This document shows, one piece after another, positions 36,076 to 45,187 of a stretch of 47,215 nucleotides of DNA (its first letter is position 1; each line of letters begins with the position of its first letter). The notes under the pieces were generated by a model, which saw only the letters and a list, made by a program, of their open reading frames with translations, searched no databases and was not told where the DNA came from. A program made the translations under genes and the position numbers. Source of the DNA: Algoriphagus aquimarinus (lineage in GTDB: Bacteria; Bacteroidota; Bacteroidia; Cytophagales; Cyclobacteriaceae); NCBI RefSeq assembly GCF_900112005.1, contig NZ_FOKK01000002.1, forward strand, positions 381,725 to 428,939, read 5' to 3'.

Positions 36076-37830
36076 TTACTTTTTCATTGCTAATTGGATG
36101 GACAGTTCTTTCAATTGCTCATCGGCAATGCTACTTGGTGAATCGATCATGACGTCTCTTCCAGAGTTGTTTTTCGGGAAGGCGATGTAATCACGGATAG
36201 AATCAGATCCTCCGAAAATTGCACACAATCTATCAAAACCAAAGGCAATTCCTCCGTGCGGTGGCGCTCCGTATTCGAATGCTTCCATCAGGAATCCAAA
36301 CTGTTTTTGTGCTTCTTCTTCGGTAAATCCAAGATGTTTGAACATCAATTGCTGCGTAGTTCGATCGTGAATACGAATAGATCCGCCTCCAATTTCAACC
36401 CCATTGATGACCAAATCATATGCATTTGCACGCACAGCTCCTGGATCAGTATCCAAAAGTGCCATGTCTTCCTTCTTAGGAGAAGTGAATGGATGGTGCA
36501 TTGCATGGAACCGTGCCGTCTCCTCATCCCACTCTAACAATGGAAAGTCCATCACCCAAAGTGGTTTGAAAACCGTACGATCACGAAGGCCAAGGTCTTC
36601 ACCCATCTTCAAACGAAGCTCAGAAAGTTGTTTACGAACTTTATCAGCATCACCACTTAGGATCAACATCAAGTCTCCCTGAGCGGCTCCAAATGCATCT
36701 GCCCAATCCTGAAGATCATCAGGGGAATAGAACTTATCCACAGAAGATTTGATCGTGCCGTCAGCATTGTATTTGGCGTAGATCATGCCTTTTGCTCCAA
36801 TCTGAGGGCGTTTTACCCATTCAGTCAGTGCATCAATTTGCTTACGGGTATACTCTGCAGCTCCTTTGGCACAGATACCTACTACCAGTTCAGCCTGATC
36901 AAAAATGCTAAATCCTTTACCTTGAGCAAGTTCATTCAGCTCAACAAATTTCATATCAAAACGAACATCTGGCTTGTCATTACCATAGTATTTCATGGCA
37001 TCAGCATACGTCATTCGCTTCACTTCTTCCAATTCCACACCTTTCACTTTACTAAACAAATGCTTAGTCAAGCCTTCGAAGGTATTTAGGATATCTTCCT
37101 GAGTCACGAAAGCCATTTCACAGTCAATCTGAGTAAACTCAGGCTGGCGATCTGCTCTCAAATCCTCATCACGGAAACACTTTACAATCTGGAAATATCT
37201 ATCAAAACCAGAAACCATCAGCAATTGCTTGAAGGTCTGTGGGGACTGTGGCAAGGCATAGAATTCACCTGGATTAGTACGACTAGGCACTACAAAATCA
37301 CGTGCTCCTTCTGGAGTGGACTTGATCAAAACCGGGGTTTCTACCTCGATAAAATCCTGCGCATCCATGTATTTACGCGTTTCCTGCATCATTTTATGAC
37401 GCAGTTGAAGCTTCTCACGAACTACATTTCTACGAAGATCTAAATATCTGTATTTCATACGGAGCTCTTCGCCACCGTCTGTTTCGTCTTCGATGATAAA
37501 CGGAGGGACTTTCGCAGCATTCAACACCTCAAGTGCTGTTACTTTGATTTCTATAGAGCCTGTTGGGATCTTATCGTTTTTAGAAGTCCGTTCTATTACT
37601 TTACCGGTAGTCTGAACTACGAACTCACGTCCTAGCTCGGCTGCTTTTTCCAATAATGCTTTTTCGCTGGAGTCCTCTTCAAAAATCAATTGAGTCAAAC
37701 CATAACGATCGCGAAGATCGACCCAGATTAAACCTCCTTTGTTTCTCACTCGCTGTACCCAGCCGGCAAGAGTTACTTCTTGATTTACGTGATCCAGGCG
37801 AAGTTCGCCACAAGTATGCGTTCTCAGCAT
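36076..37830 (-). CDS. aspS: Aspartyl-tRNA synthetase
   Basis: 584 aa, bacterial-type length. N-terminal OB-fold anticodon-binding domain ([11 protein letters not shown] to ~130), class II catalytic core with motif 2 [20 protein letters not shown], and motif 3 GIAFGFDRL. The bacterial GAD insertion domain lies in between (about 290-420). It charges tRNA-Asp. A bacterial-type AspRS may be discriminating or non-discriminating (Asp/Asn); the sequence alone does not settle that here. A TATCTTTG promoter box at 37856-37863 suggests its own transcript. Confidence 0.97.
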   Translation of the reverse strand: MLRTHTCGELRLDHVNQEVTLAGWVQRVRNKGGLIWVDLRDRYGLTQLIFEEDSSEKALLEKAAELGREFVVQTTGKVIERTSKNDKIPTGSIEIKVTALEVLNAAKVPPFIIEDETDGGEELRMKYRYLDLRRNVVREKLQLRHKMMQETRKYMDAQDFIEVETPVLIKSTPEGARDFVVPSRTNPGEFYALPQSPQTFKQLLMVSGFDRYFQIVKCFRDEDLRADRQPEFTQIDCEMAFVTQEDILNTFEGLTKHLFSKVKGVELEEVKRMTYADAMKYYGNDKPDVRFDMKFVELNELAQGKGFSIFDQAELVVGICAKGAAEYTRKQIDALTEWVKRPQIGAKGMIYAKYNADGTIKSSVDKFYSPDDLQDWADAFGAAQGDLMLILSGDADKVRKQLSELRLKMGEDLGLRDRTVFKPLWVMDFPLLEWDEETARFHAMHHPFTSPKKEDMALLDTDPGAVRANAYDLVINGVEIGGGSIRIHDRTTQQLMFKHLGFTEEEAQKQFGFLMEAFEYGAPPHGGIAFGFDRLCAIFGGSDSIRDYIAFPKNNSGRDVMIDSPSSIADEQLKELSIQLAMKK

Positions 37831-37855
37831 GTTAATTTCGTTTTTTTTGGGAGGT

Positions 37856-37863
37856 CAAAGATA
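37856..37863 (-). promoter_or_regulatory. Candidate -7 box for aspS
   Basis: TATCTTTG on the minus strand matches TAnnTTTG, 25 nt before the aspS ATG. Most of 37864-38151 is AT-rich with no other gene supported. Confidence 0.5.
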
Positions 37864-38151
37864 AAGAAATGACCGTGAGAACACACGAATCATTGGATGA
37901 TTAGCAATCTTTTCGATAATTTCTTTGCGATTTTCATAGAAAAGTAAGCAGATCTTCAAGAAAAGGCAAAATATCCTGAAAATTGAGAGAATTCTATATT
38001 TAGGATTTGTTATAAAATAATAACCGCTTTTTATTCGTTGGTATGATAGTTGAAGATGAGCGGTCAAAAGGTTTGTACCCCAAAACTTGGAATAAAAGCC
38101 CTTTTTTGCTTCATTGAGTTAAATTTCACCCTCCCTTAATAGTAAAGATTA

Positions 38152-39459
38152 ATGAAAAAGACTTGGATAGGAATTGCTGCACTCATTATTACCATTGGCG
38201 CAGCATCTTCACTCCAATTTTTCAGCCTGCCTTTTCAATCCGAAAAGGAAGCAGAGATCGTAGAACCGCCACTAATTGATTCCCTTGCGAATCAGGTATT
38301 TCTCTACGGAATCAACGTCACCGGACTGAATATTGTAGAAGGCACAGTAAGTAAAAACCAGACGCTCGGTTCTATTCTCGCGCCTTTCAATGTGCCTTAC
38401 CAAATCATCGATCAAATCGCCAAGAAATCAAAGGCTATTTTTGATGTAAGAGGTATAGCAGCTAATAAGAAATTCACAGTAGTAACTCCAGCTGATTCAT
38501 CTCAGGCTGCATTTTTCATTTACGAGCCAAATCCAGCAGAATATGTAGTATTCAATTTGGACTCTATCGACATTTATAAAGCTGAGAAACCAGCAGAATT
38601 CAGAACCAAAGAAGCTGGCGGCATCATCAATTCCAATCTTTCTTCTGACATGACTGGATTAGGTGTGACTTATGACATCATTGATCAGTTTGCTGATCTA
38701 TATGGCTGGTCTATTGATTTTGGAGCTTTGCAAAAAGGCGATAAGTTCAAAGTGACTTATCAGGAAAAAGTAATTGACGGTATAGTTGTTGGCGTTTCTG
38801 ATATTCAGACGGCATATTTTGAGCATAAAGGCGAACCTTATTATGCTATTCCTTTTGAGCAAAATGGAGAAGTTACTTTCTTCGATCAAAATGGAGACAG
38901 CTTTAAAAAAGCATTCTTGAGAGACCCTTTAAAATATTCTAGAATTAGCTCTAGATATAGTTTAAAAAGATTCCATCCTGTTCAGAAACGTTACAAAGCG
39001 CACTTAGGCACGGACTACGCTGCACCTACAGGAACAGATATCAGATCGGTAGGCGAAGGAACAGTAGTAGATGCACGTTACACTTCTGCGAATGGCAATT
39101 ATGTGAAAATCAAGCATAACGGCACCTATACTACGCAGTACCTTCACATGTCAAAAATCGCTAAAGGCATTAAGCCTGGAGCACGCATCAAACAAGGTCA
39201 AGTAATTGGCTACGTAGGGAGCACTGGATTAGCAACTGGCCCGCATCTTTGCTTTAGATTTTGGAAAAATGGCAAACAGGAAGATTGGTTGAGCGAAAAA
39301 ATCCCACCTTCCGAGCCGATCTCTTCTAAAAACAAATTGGCTTTTGAATCAACAAAGGCTGAGTATCTAGAAAGGCTGGCACTAATACGACTTCCTGGTG
39401 ATCCAGAAAGATTAGTGGCAGAAACCCCAAAACCATTTGCACCAGCTAAGAGCGAGTAG
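38152..39459 (+). CDS. M23-family peptidoglycan endopeptidase (LytM-type)
   Basis: 435 aa. N-terminal anchor or signal (MKKTWIGIAALIITIGAASS). A periplasmic region (~40-260) resembling OapA/SH3-type repeats comes before the catalytic domain. The LytM active site is complete: H284 and D288 in HLGTD, H332 in QYLHMS, H365 in TGPHLCF, all zinc ligands or catalytic in M23 enzymes. Cuts peptide cross-bridges of peptidoglycan, working with septal or envelope remodelling. Sits alone between aspS and the pseudouridine synthase, with its own terminator. Confidence 0.92.
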   Translation: MKKTWIGIAALIITIGAASSLQFFSLPFQSEKEAEIVEPPLIDSLANQVFLYGINVTGLNIVEGTVSKNQTLGSILAPFNVPYQIIDQIAKKSKAIFDVRGIAANKKFTVVTPADSSQAAFFIYEPNPAEYVVFNLDSIDIYKAEKPAEFRTKEAGGIINSNLSSDMTGLGVTYDIIDQFADLYGWSIDFGALQKGDKFKVTYQEKVIDGIVVGVSDIQTAYFEHKGEPYYAIPFEQNGEVTFFDQNGDSFKKAFLRDPLKYSRISSRYSLKRFHPVQKRYKAHLGTDYAAPTGTDIRSVGEGTVVDARYTSANGNYVKIKHNGTYTTQYLHMSKIAKGIKPGARIKQGQVIGYVGSTGLATGPHLCFRFWKNGKQEDWLSEKIPPSEPISSKNKLAFESTKAEYLERLALIRLPGDPERLVAETPKPFAPAKSE

Positions 39460-39478
39460 GCTTTAAACACATTTATAC

Positions 39479-39511
39479 AAAAGCGCAGATCTCCGGATTT
39501 GCGCTTTTTTT
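39479..39511 (+). terminator. Intrinsic terminator of the M23 gene
   Basis: AAGCGCA...TGCGCTT stem extended by GAT/ATT, then seven T on the plus strand, 20 nt after the M23 stop codon. Confidence 0.88.
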
Positions 39512-39685
39512 AGTTCAAACCTCATGACTTGGACTGATTTCACGGCAGTCTTCATACTGCTCAAAGAGTCTTGTAAATGAAGTACATTATTTTTAGAATG
39601 ATAATGATTAATAACAAAGTCTAGTTTAGTGAGAAAAGACGCAACCACTATACTTTAAAAATGATTTGCACAGTCAGAAAACTGC

Positions 39686-39741
39686 ATTGGTTTGGATCCA
39701 AGCCCGCCTGGCATCGGACAGGTCTGAAGACTTGAACCAAT
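39686..39741 (+). promoter_or_regulatory. Nested hairpins upstream of the RluF-type gene
   Basis: ATTGGTT (39686-39692) pairs with AACCAAT (39735-39741). CAAG/CTTG and CCTG/CAGG nest inside it. Two alternative local hairpins also exist: TTGGATCCAA (39692-39701), and CAGGTCT with AGACTTG. The 342-bp gap before the start at 39802 holds no ORF that I believe. Possibly a structured leader; not a recognised riboswitch. Confidence 0.35.
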
Positions 39742-39801
39742 AGAAACAAAGTCCTCGATCAGTTTCCGTAACTTGCAGCCTTAATCCATTTTCTATTACC
39801 A

Positions 39802-40533
39802 GTGGAAGCAGATCAACAAATACGAATCAATAAATACCTCAGTGAAGTTGGCTTCTGCTCCAGGCGAGCAGCAGATAAACTGCTGGAGGAAGGCAGAATC
39901 ACTATCAACGGTATAGTCCCAGAACTTGGGACTAAAGTCGGATCAACTGATGTGGTAGCAGTAGATGGCAAGCCTGTAGGAAAACCTATACAAGCTCATA
40001 CTTACATCGCTTTTAATAAGCCTGTTGGAATTGTAAGTACTACCGACACCAAAGGCGAAAAGGATAATATCATTGATTACATCGGTCACCCACAACGCAT
40101 TTTTCCAATAGGAAGATTAGACAAAGACAGTGAAGGCTTGATTTTGCTGACTAGTGAAGGTGATATTGTAAACAAGATACTTCGCTCAAAAAACAATCAC
40201 GAAAAGGAATATATTGTCACGGTAGATAGACCTGTTAATGATGAGTTTGTTCGACTTATGGGTTCCGGCGTTCCTATTTTAGACACCGTCACTAATCCTT
40301 GTAAAGTAGAACCAATCAGTAAATTCAAATTTCGTATTATTCTAGCTCAAGGTCTAAATAGACAAATCCGTAGAATGTGCGAGCACTTTGGCTTTAAAGT
40401 GGTTCAGTTAAAGCGTATCCGAATCATGAACGTTCATTTGGACATACCTGTAGGAAAGTGGCGTGACCTAACAGAGAAAGAAATGGATGAGATTAACGAA
40501 ATGGTTTCTGATAGCTCGAAGACTTTTGATTAA
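39802..40533 (+). CDS. rluF: RluF-type 23S rRNA pseudouridine synthase (RsuA family)
   Basis: 243 aa, RsuA-family length. N-terminal S4 domain (RINKYLSEVGFCSRRAADKL) and catalytic domain with GRLDKDSEGL, Asp107. RluF of E. coli also uses Asp107 and modifies U2604; the site here is inferred from family only. NRQIRRMCEHFGF is the conserved RsuA C-terminal motif. Start is GTG at 39802. Structured leader upstream. Convergent with the GH16 gene. Confidence 0.85.
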   Translation: MEADQQIRINKYLSEVGFCSRRAADKLLEEGRITINGIVPELGTKVGSTDVVAVDGKPVGKPIQAHTYIAFNKPVGIVSTTDTKGEKDNIIDYIGHPQRIFPIGRLDKDSEGLILLTSEGDIVNKILRSKNNHEKEYIVTVDRPVNDEFVRLMGSGVPILDTVTNPCKVEPISKFKFRIILAQGLNRQIRRMCEHFGFKVVQLKRIRIMNVHLDIPVGKWRDLTEKEMDEINEMVSDSSKTFD

Positions 40534-40563
40534 GGAGTTTTCGAACTAGTTGGACTCCTGCTG

Positions 40564-40624
40564 TGCTGCATTACCAGAAGCCTTTTCTAATCATACAAGA
40601 ATTGCTACTTCTGGAGGTGCAGCA
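40564..40624. repeat. Large imperfect hairpin between convergent genes
   Basis: TGCTGCA+CCAGAAG (40564-40570, 40574-40580) are the exact reverse complement of CTTCTGG+TGCAGCA (40608-40614, 40618-40624), separated by a 27-nt loop with 3-nt internal mismatches on each side. No T-run follows, so it is not a usual intrinsic terminator. Confidence 0.45.
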
Positions 40625-40640
40625 AAACTTTTAGCATCCT

Positions 40641-41489
40641 TTATTTCTGGTAAACACGGACATAATCCACCACATATTGTTTAGGAAATAAAGTTGAGCT
40701 TGGATCTCCTCCATTGCCTCCTATCGCAAGATTAAGTAAGACATAATGCGGTTGTTGAAATGGATTGGATCCATCAGGATTGATTGTTCGAGCTAAGTCA
40801 ACCTCATTTAGCAATTCATCATCTAAGAAAATTTTGATGGATTTCTCTGTCCATTCCATTCTCCATAGATGAAATTTACTTGGCCATTCAGGGTCTTTCT
40901 CCAGAACCTTGGAAAAAGGAATTTTAGACTCATCCCACTTGGCATTGTATTGCCCTTCGTCTGCCCAAGCTGCATTGGCTAATATGGTTGCCGCGCCTTT
41001 CACTCGATAATATTCCATCACATCGATCTCCCCGTTAGATGGCCAAGGTTTAGAAACTCCGAGTGTCCAGATCGCTGGCCACATACCCATAGACGTGTCT
41101 ATTTTCGCACGCACTTCCATTATTCCATATAGGAACTCATATTTTCCACGCGTATTAATACTGGATGACGAGTATTCTGCAAACTCCCGATTTCTTCTCC
41201 AATCCTTGTTTCCTGGATCGAACCTAGTGTTTTTCACTTGTTCTCTTTTTCCTATGAACACAAGATTTCCATCTTCTACTTTAGCATTTGCCTCTTGATA
41301 CCACTGCAGTTCATTGTTCCTCACGAAGCCTTTCTCATGAGACCAAATTCCAGGATTTACTTCACCTTCATTTTCAAATTCCTCCTGCCAAACTAATTTA
41401 TATTCTGTCCCAATAGGATTGAATTGTGCCTGAGCTACGGTAGCAATTCCAAGTGTGAAAAATAGAATGGGAAGTATATGCTTGATCAT
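40641..41489 (-). CDS. Secreted glycoside hydrolase family 16 beta-glucanase
   Basis: 282 aa. Signal peptide MIKHILPILFFTLGIATVAQA. GH16 active-site GEIDVME at residues 153-159, with nucleophile Glu154 and acid/base Glu159, and the typical RGKYEFLYGIMEVRAKI strand. GH16 includes laminarinases and agarases; the substrate (probably a beta-1,3-glucan) is an inference. No linker or T9SS tail is seen, so it is likely periplasmic or exported by another route. Confidence 0.92.
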   Translation of the reverse strand: MIKHILPILFFTLGIATVAQAQFNPIGTEYKLVWQEEFENEGEVNPGIWSHEKGFVRNNELQWYQEANAKVEDGNLVFIGKREQVKNTRFDPGNKDWRRNREFAEYSSSSINTRGKYEFLYGIMEVRAKIDTSMGMWPAIWTLGVSKPWPSNGEIDVMEYYRVKGAATILANAAWADEGQYNAKWDESKIPFSKVLEKDPEWPSKFHLWRMEWTEKSIKIFLDDELLNEVDLARTINPDGSNPFQQPHYVLLNLAIGGNGGDPSSTLFPKQYVVDYVRVYQK

Positions 41490-41705
41490 TTTAAGGGTTT
41501 TGGGACAATAGAAAAGATTAAGATAAGTCCAAAATAGTTTTCAGCAAATGCGCTAAAAGATCAGGCAGGTAAAAGAGTGAAGATTATTACTAGAATAAAG
41601 AACATGAGGTCGAAAGCTATAAATAATTAGTATAGCCCTTGCTCATAAAAAATTACCGGAAATTTCACAGATCAATAATAACAGATCAAGCTTCGATAGC
41701 TCAAA

Positions 41706-41742
41706 AACAAAAAAGAGGCTACCAAATGGCAGCCTCTTTTAG
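41706..41742 (-). terminator. Intrinsic terminator of the PorP-OmpA operon
   Basis: AAAAGAGGCT/AGCCTCTTTT stem with an inner GGC/ACC pair and a T-run on the minus strand, 30 nt past the OmpA-PD40 stop codon. Confidence 0.9.
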
Positions 41743-41769
41743 CACTATACTATTCACATCAATAGCGTA

Positions 41770-44175
41770 TTACATTGTATCTACTTTCTTCTTTCTACCT
41801 GAATAAGTAAATGATGATTTGCCTACTCTAAGTTCGGTACGTCTATTCAACTGGTGCATCGCTTCAGTACAAGTGATTTCATTGCAGTCATTTACCGGCT
41901 TAGTTTCTCCGAACCAGGTATCTTCCATTCGGTTAGCTTCTATACCTCTCTTAGTAAGATATGCCTTAACAACTTCGGCTCTACGCTCAGACAAAGGTTT
42001 GTTGTATGCGTCGTCTCCTCGCTGATCGGTATGTCCTTCAATGTACAGCATCAGATTTGGCATACGCTTCAGCATAATAGCTGTGCGCTCCAACTCTTTC
42101 TTATGTACTGATCTTAGCATAGACTTGTCAAAATCAAAATAGATTGTAGGAATTGAGGCTAGCTCTTTTTGTATCTCCTCAAACAAAGTTTCCGGATCAC
42201 AGAAGTTCATGTCTTTGAAGCTAGCTGGGATTTCGTATTGCTTACTAGGATCTGGAAAAGCTTCAAGAATCAATTCTGACCTTCTGTTTAACTGATGATC
42301 AACTTCAGGGCATGGAACTCCATTCCCGCAATTATTCACCAATCCTTGCTCTCCAAACCATTCTAGCCTGATTCTGTCTCCAGAAATATTATGCTGTGCC
42401 ATGTATTCTGTCACTGCTTTCGCTCTGTTATTGGAAAGGATAATGTTATACTCATCACTAGCTCTAGAATCTGTATGAGAAGCAACCAATAGATCCAAGA
42501 ATGGATACTTGTTCATCATCTCACCCATCTTATCCAAAACTGGCTTTGCATCTTCTCTTATCTTAAATTTATCAAGGTCATAGTAGACAATATCTACATG
42601 AACTGGTAATTGGTAAGGAATAGCAATTAGTGTATATTCTCTTTTTACTGTGTCTCCTGCAAAACCTTTTGTGGTAAGACTCTCGTCTGTCACACTAAAA
42701 TAACCAGGCTTGGAAATGACAAGACCAAAATCACTTTCTGGTTCAAGTTCTGCAAGCAGTTCTCCAGACTTCCCTCTAGTAGTCTGCACATTGCCATTCT
42801 GAGTCTTATCTCTCAAAGTAGCCATGTAGCTATCAGTGACCACCAATCCATCACAGTCAATTACTCTAGCAAGGAATTGCTTATACACTTCCTGTATCGT
42901 GTAGATATCATCAAGTCCCTGTCCACCTTGTCTATTTGAGGACACGTAAACTTCTGGGTTGCCATTTTTGTCTAGGATTTCGCGGTAAGCAAAGTCATCT
43001 GCTGTCGAGTTGATCGGAATCCCCATGTTCTGCACATTACTAAACTGTGTAGCTGTATAGTTAGCCTGGAAAACATCCATTCCACCTACTCCTGGATGTC
43101 CAGCAGAACTAAAGTAAAATTTATTACCATTCCTGAAGGCGTGAGATTCATTACCTGATGAGTTTATTTGAGAACCCAGGTTGACTGGAGTACCAAAAGT
43201 CATGTTTTCATCGTAGGTAGCATAATACAAATCTGTACCTCCCATTCCGCCAGGCATATCAGATGTGAAATAAAGTCGCTTGGCGTCTTCATCCACAAAA
43301 GGATTCATTACAGAATAGCCAATTGAATCATTGAACGGTACAGGATAAAACCCTTCCATGGTGCCGTCTGCATTCAGTTTGCTGTAAAATATCTCTGGTT
43401 GAACGACTATATTATCGCGTTTCTTAACTTTCTTAATATCTCTGGTTACTGAGTAAAACAAGATTCCTAGTCCTTTGTCGTAACTAGGATCTGAAAAATG
43501 ATATGTACCTGGTACATTCGACACCAATGCTGTTATGTTGCCTGTAGTATCTTGTCTATATACCGAAAAGTACTCTCTATCATTGAAGTCACTTTTCTCT
43601 TCACTGAAGTATTTGTTTTTGGCATCTATTCTCAAACTTGGCATTTCACTTGGATACACTCCACCTCTGTCTGATACGAAGTATTTGTTTCCATCTGAAT
43701 CCACAGACAGATCAAAATCAGATCCAGCAGAGTTTAGCCCTTCAGCCTGCTCCAGCTTTACTTTCTTTTTGCTTTGAAGTGTCAATAACTTGGCTACTCC
43801 CAAGCTGTCGGCTGCTACTCCTTTTGCTTCTAATATACTTACAGCCTCATTAAAATTATCTGTTAACTGAGCAGACCTTAAGAAACTAGTATAATCGGAA
43901 TTTTGAGCATCTTCATAACCTACTGTAGTTTTCCACCACTCATATGACTTGTCATAATCCCGAATGACATCCTGTGTCATAGAGATTTTTTTAGCAGTCT
44001 CATAGTTAGGTTTCTTCGCATACGACTGCTCATACACATCTAATGCATGCGTATAATTCATCAGCTTGACCTGTTGGTCGGCATAACGCACCTTGCTGTT
44101 TTGAGCATCTGCTATTCCTACGGATCCAAAGATCATCGCGGCGGTAATACTGAGTATTGTAATTGTATTTTTCAT
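41770..44175 (-). CDS. T9SS-associated OmpA-family protein with PD40 repeats and two OmpA_C domains
   Basis: 801 aa from ATG at 44175. The frame has an earlier ATG at 44187, but 44175 gives the proper signal peptide (MKNTITILSITAAMIFGSVGIADA) and follows the upstream stop by 2 nt. Order of domains: helical TPR-like region (~30-130), PD40/WD40-like beta-propeller (~150-445), a carboxypeptidase-regulatory-like beta domain (~450-535), then two OmpA_C domains (~545-660 and ~690-790). Both OmpA domains carry the peptidoglycan-binding NRRSEL/NRRTEL motif. PorE of the T9SS has TPR, WD40, CRD and one OmpA domain; here there are two. Likely tethers the T9SS/gliding machinery to peptidoglycan. Overlapped by the PorP/SprF gene. 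Confidence 0.88.
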   Translation of the reverse strand: MKNTITILSITAAMIFGSVGIADAQNSKVRYADQQVKLMNYTHALDVYEQSYAKKPNYETAKKISMTQDVIRDYDKSYEWWKTTVGYEDAQNSDYTSFLRSAQLTDNFNEAVSILEAKGVAADSLGVAKLLTLQSKKKVKLEQAEGLNSAGSDFDLSVDSDGNKYFVSDRGGVYPSEMPSLRIDAKNKYFSEEKSDFNDREYFSVYRQDTTGNITALVSNVPGTYHFSDPSYDKGLGILFYSVTRDIKKVKKRDNIVVQPEIFYSKLNADGTMEGFYPVPFNDSIGYSVMNPFVDEDAKRLYFTSDMPGGMGGTDLYYATYDENMTFGTPVNLGSQINSSGNESHAFRNGNKFYFSSAGHPGVGGMDVFQANYTATQFSNVQNMGIPINSTADDFAYREILDKNGNPEVYVSSNRQGGQGLDDIYTIQEVYKQFLARVIDCDGLVVTDSYMATLRDKTQNGNVQTTRGKSGELLAELEPESDFGLVISKPGYFSVTDESLTTKGFAGDTVKREYTLIAIPYQLPVHVDIVYYDLDKFKIREDAKPVLDKMGEMMNKYPFLDLLVASHTDSRASDEYNIILSNNRAKAVTEYMAQHNISGDRIRLEWFGEQGLVNNCGNGVPCPEVDHQLNRRSELILEAFPDPSKQYEIPASFKDMNFCDPETLFEEIQKELASIPTIYFDFDKSMLRSVHKKELERTAIMLKRMPNLMLYIEGHTDQRGDDAYNKPLSERRAEVVKAYLTKRGIEANRMEDTWFGETKPVNDCNEITCTEAMHQLNRRTELRVGKSSFTYSGRKKKVDTM

Positions 44176-44177
44176 AA

Positions 44178-45152
44178 TCAGAACCATCTTTGGTTTTTCA
44201 TTACTGCTGTTCTTGGAGTGATATAGTAGCCTACAGAAAGCTCATGAGAGTTATTTCGATAGTTACTCAACACATTAAGGTTATGGTCATAGGCATAGCC
44301 CAGACGTAATCGCTTGGTAGCGTAGATCTCCACTATCGCTGCTACTGCATTGCGACTGTTCAGGTTCTCCTGTAGATTGTCATTCCAAATTTTGATGTTG
44401 CTTCGATAAGATCCTCCTACCCAAAGTCTTTCCCCAAGTAGGAACATCGCATTCAAATCATAATTGGTCGGTGCACCTTTTACTTCTTTGATCAAAAAGC
44501 TAGGCTTAAACTTAACCATATCTCCAAAATCAAAGATCGCTCCTGCGGTCAGGTAATAGTGGAAATCATGATAGGCAAGTGCTACATCTTCTTTCTCCAA
44601 AGATTTCTTTCCTACCATATTGTAAACACTGAAACCGGCATAGAACCTGTTTGTGTTGAAAAACAATCCAGTATTCAAATTCGGTGCGGTCACATTAATT
44701 CTACCGTCAGGAATCTGTGAATCAGGATAGTCATTCGGGTCGAGCATACTACCATCTATCGAATACTGAGAGAAGCCAGCGCTCACCCCTAAACCTAAAT
44801 GACTATTGGTTCCTGTCTGAATACGATAAGCATAAGTTAACATGCCTCCAGTAGTTTTTGCAGGACCTAAATTGTCACTTAGAAAAGAAATACCGAAGCC
44901 CATCTTGCCTTCGTTGGCAGATAAATCTGCCGTTACAGTGAACGTCTCCGGAGCTCCAGGGAAATTAACCCACTGGCTTCGGTAAGTAGACTGAATATAC
45001 GCCTCCTGCTTATACCCTGCATATCCTGGATTAATGTGTAACCCATTAAAGATATACTGGCTGAACTGCGGAAGCTGCTGTCCAAAAGTCCCACCGGTGG
45101 CCAATATGGCCACCAGAAAGGTCATTCCAATGATTTTAAAAGTAGTTTTCAT
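44178..45152 (-). CDS. PorP/SprF-family type IX secretion outer-membrane protein
   Basis: 324 aa. Signal peptide MKTTFKIIGMTFLVAILATGG. PorP/SprF beta-barrel pattern with QLPQFSQYIFNGLHINPGYAGYK (family start), RSQWVNFPGAPETFT, and a C-terminus ELSVGYYITPR. SprF/PorP proteins help secrete or anchor large T9SS cargo adhesins; each typically pairs with an adjacent cargo gene. The gene lies just after the CHU_C adhesin and overlaps the earlier ATG of the OmpA-PD40 gene. Confidence 0.92.
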   Translation of the reverse strand: MKTTFKIIGMTFLVAILATGGTFGQQLPQFSQYIFNGLHINPGYAGYKQEAYIQSTYRSQWVNFPGAPETFTVTADLSANEGKMGFGISFLSDNLGPAKTTGGMLTYAYRIQTGTNSHLGLGVSAGFSQYSIDGSMLDPNDYPDSQIPDGRINVTAPNLNTGLFFNTNRFYAGFSVYNMVGKKSLEKEDVALAYHDFHYYLTAGAIFDFGDMVKFKPSFLIKEVKGAPTNYDLNAMFLLGERLWVGGSYRSNIKIWNDNLQENLNSRNAVAAIVEIYATKRLRLGYAYDHNLNVLSNYRNNSHELSVGYYITPRTAVMKNQRWF

Positions 45153-45187
45153 ATGCTGTCTATTTTCTTCCTGTCCGCAGACGTATC

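Noticed and set aside
36076..37830. Functional link of AspRS to the GUC anticodon of the tRNA-like RNAs
   Set aside because: They lie 26 kb apart and AspRS is present in every genome, so the co-occurrence in the window is not evidence.
37855..38067. 70-aa minus-strand ORF upstream of aspS
   Set aside because: AT-rich composition, overlaps the aspS promoter box, no recognisable domain or plausible start signal.
39463..39648. 61-aa minus-strand ORF
   Set aside because: Spans the M23 terminator and shows no protein-like features.
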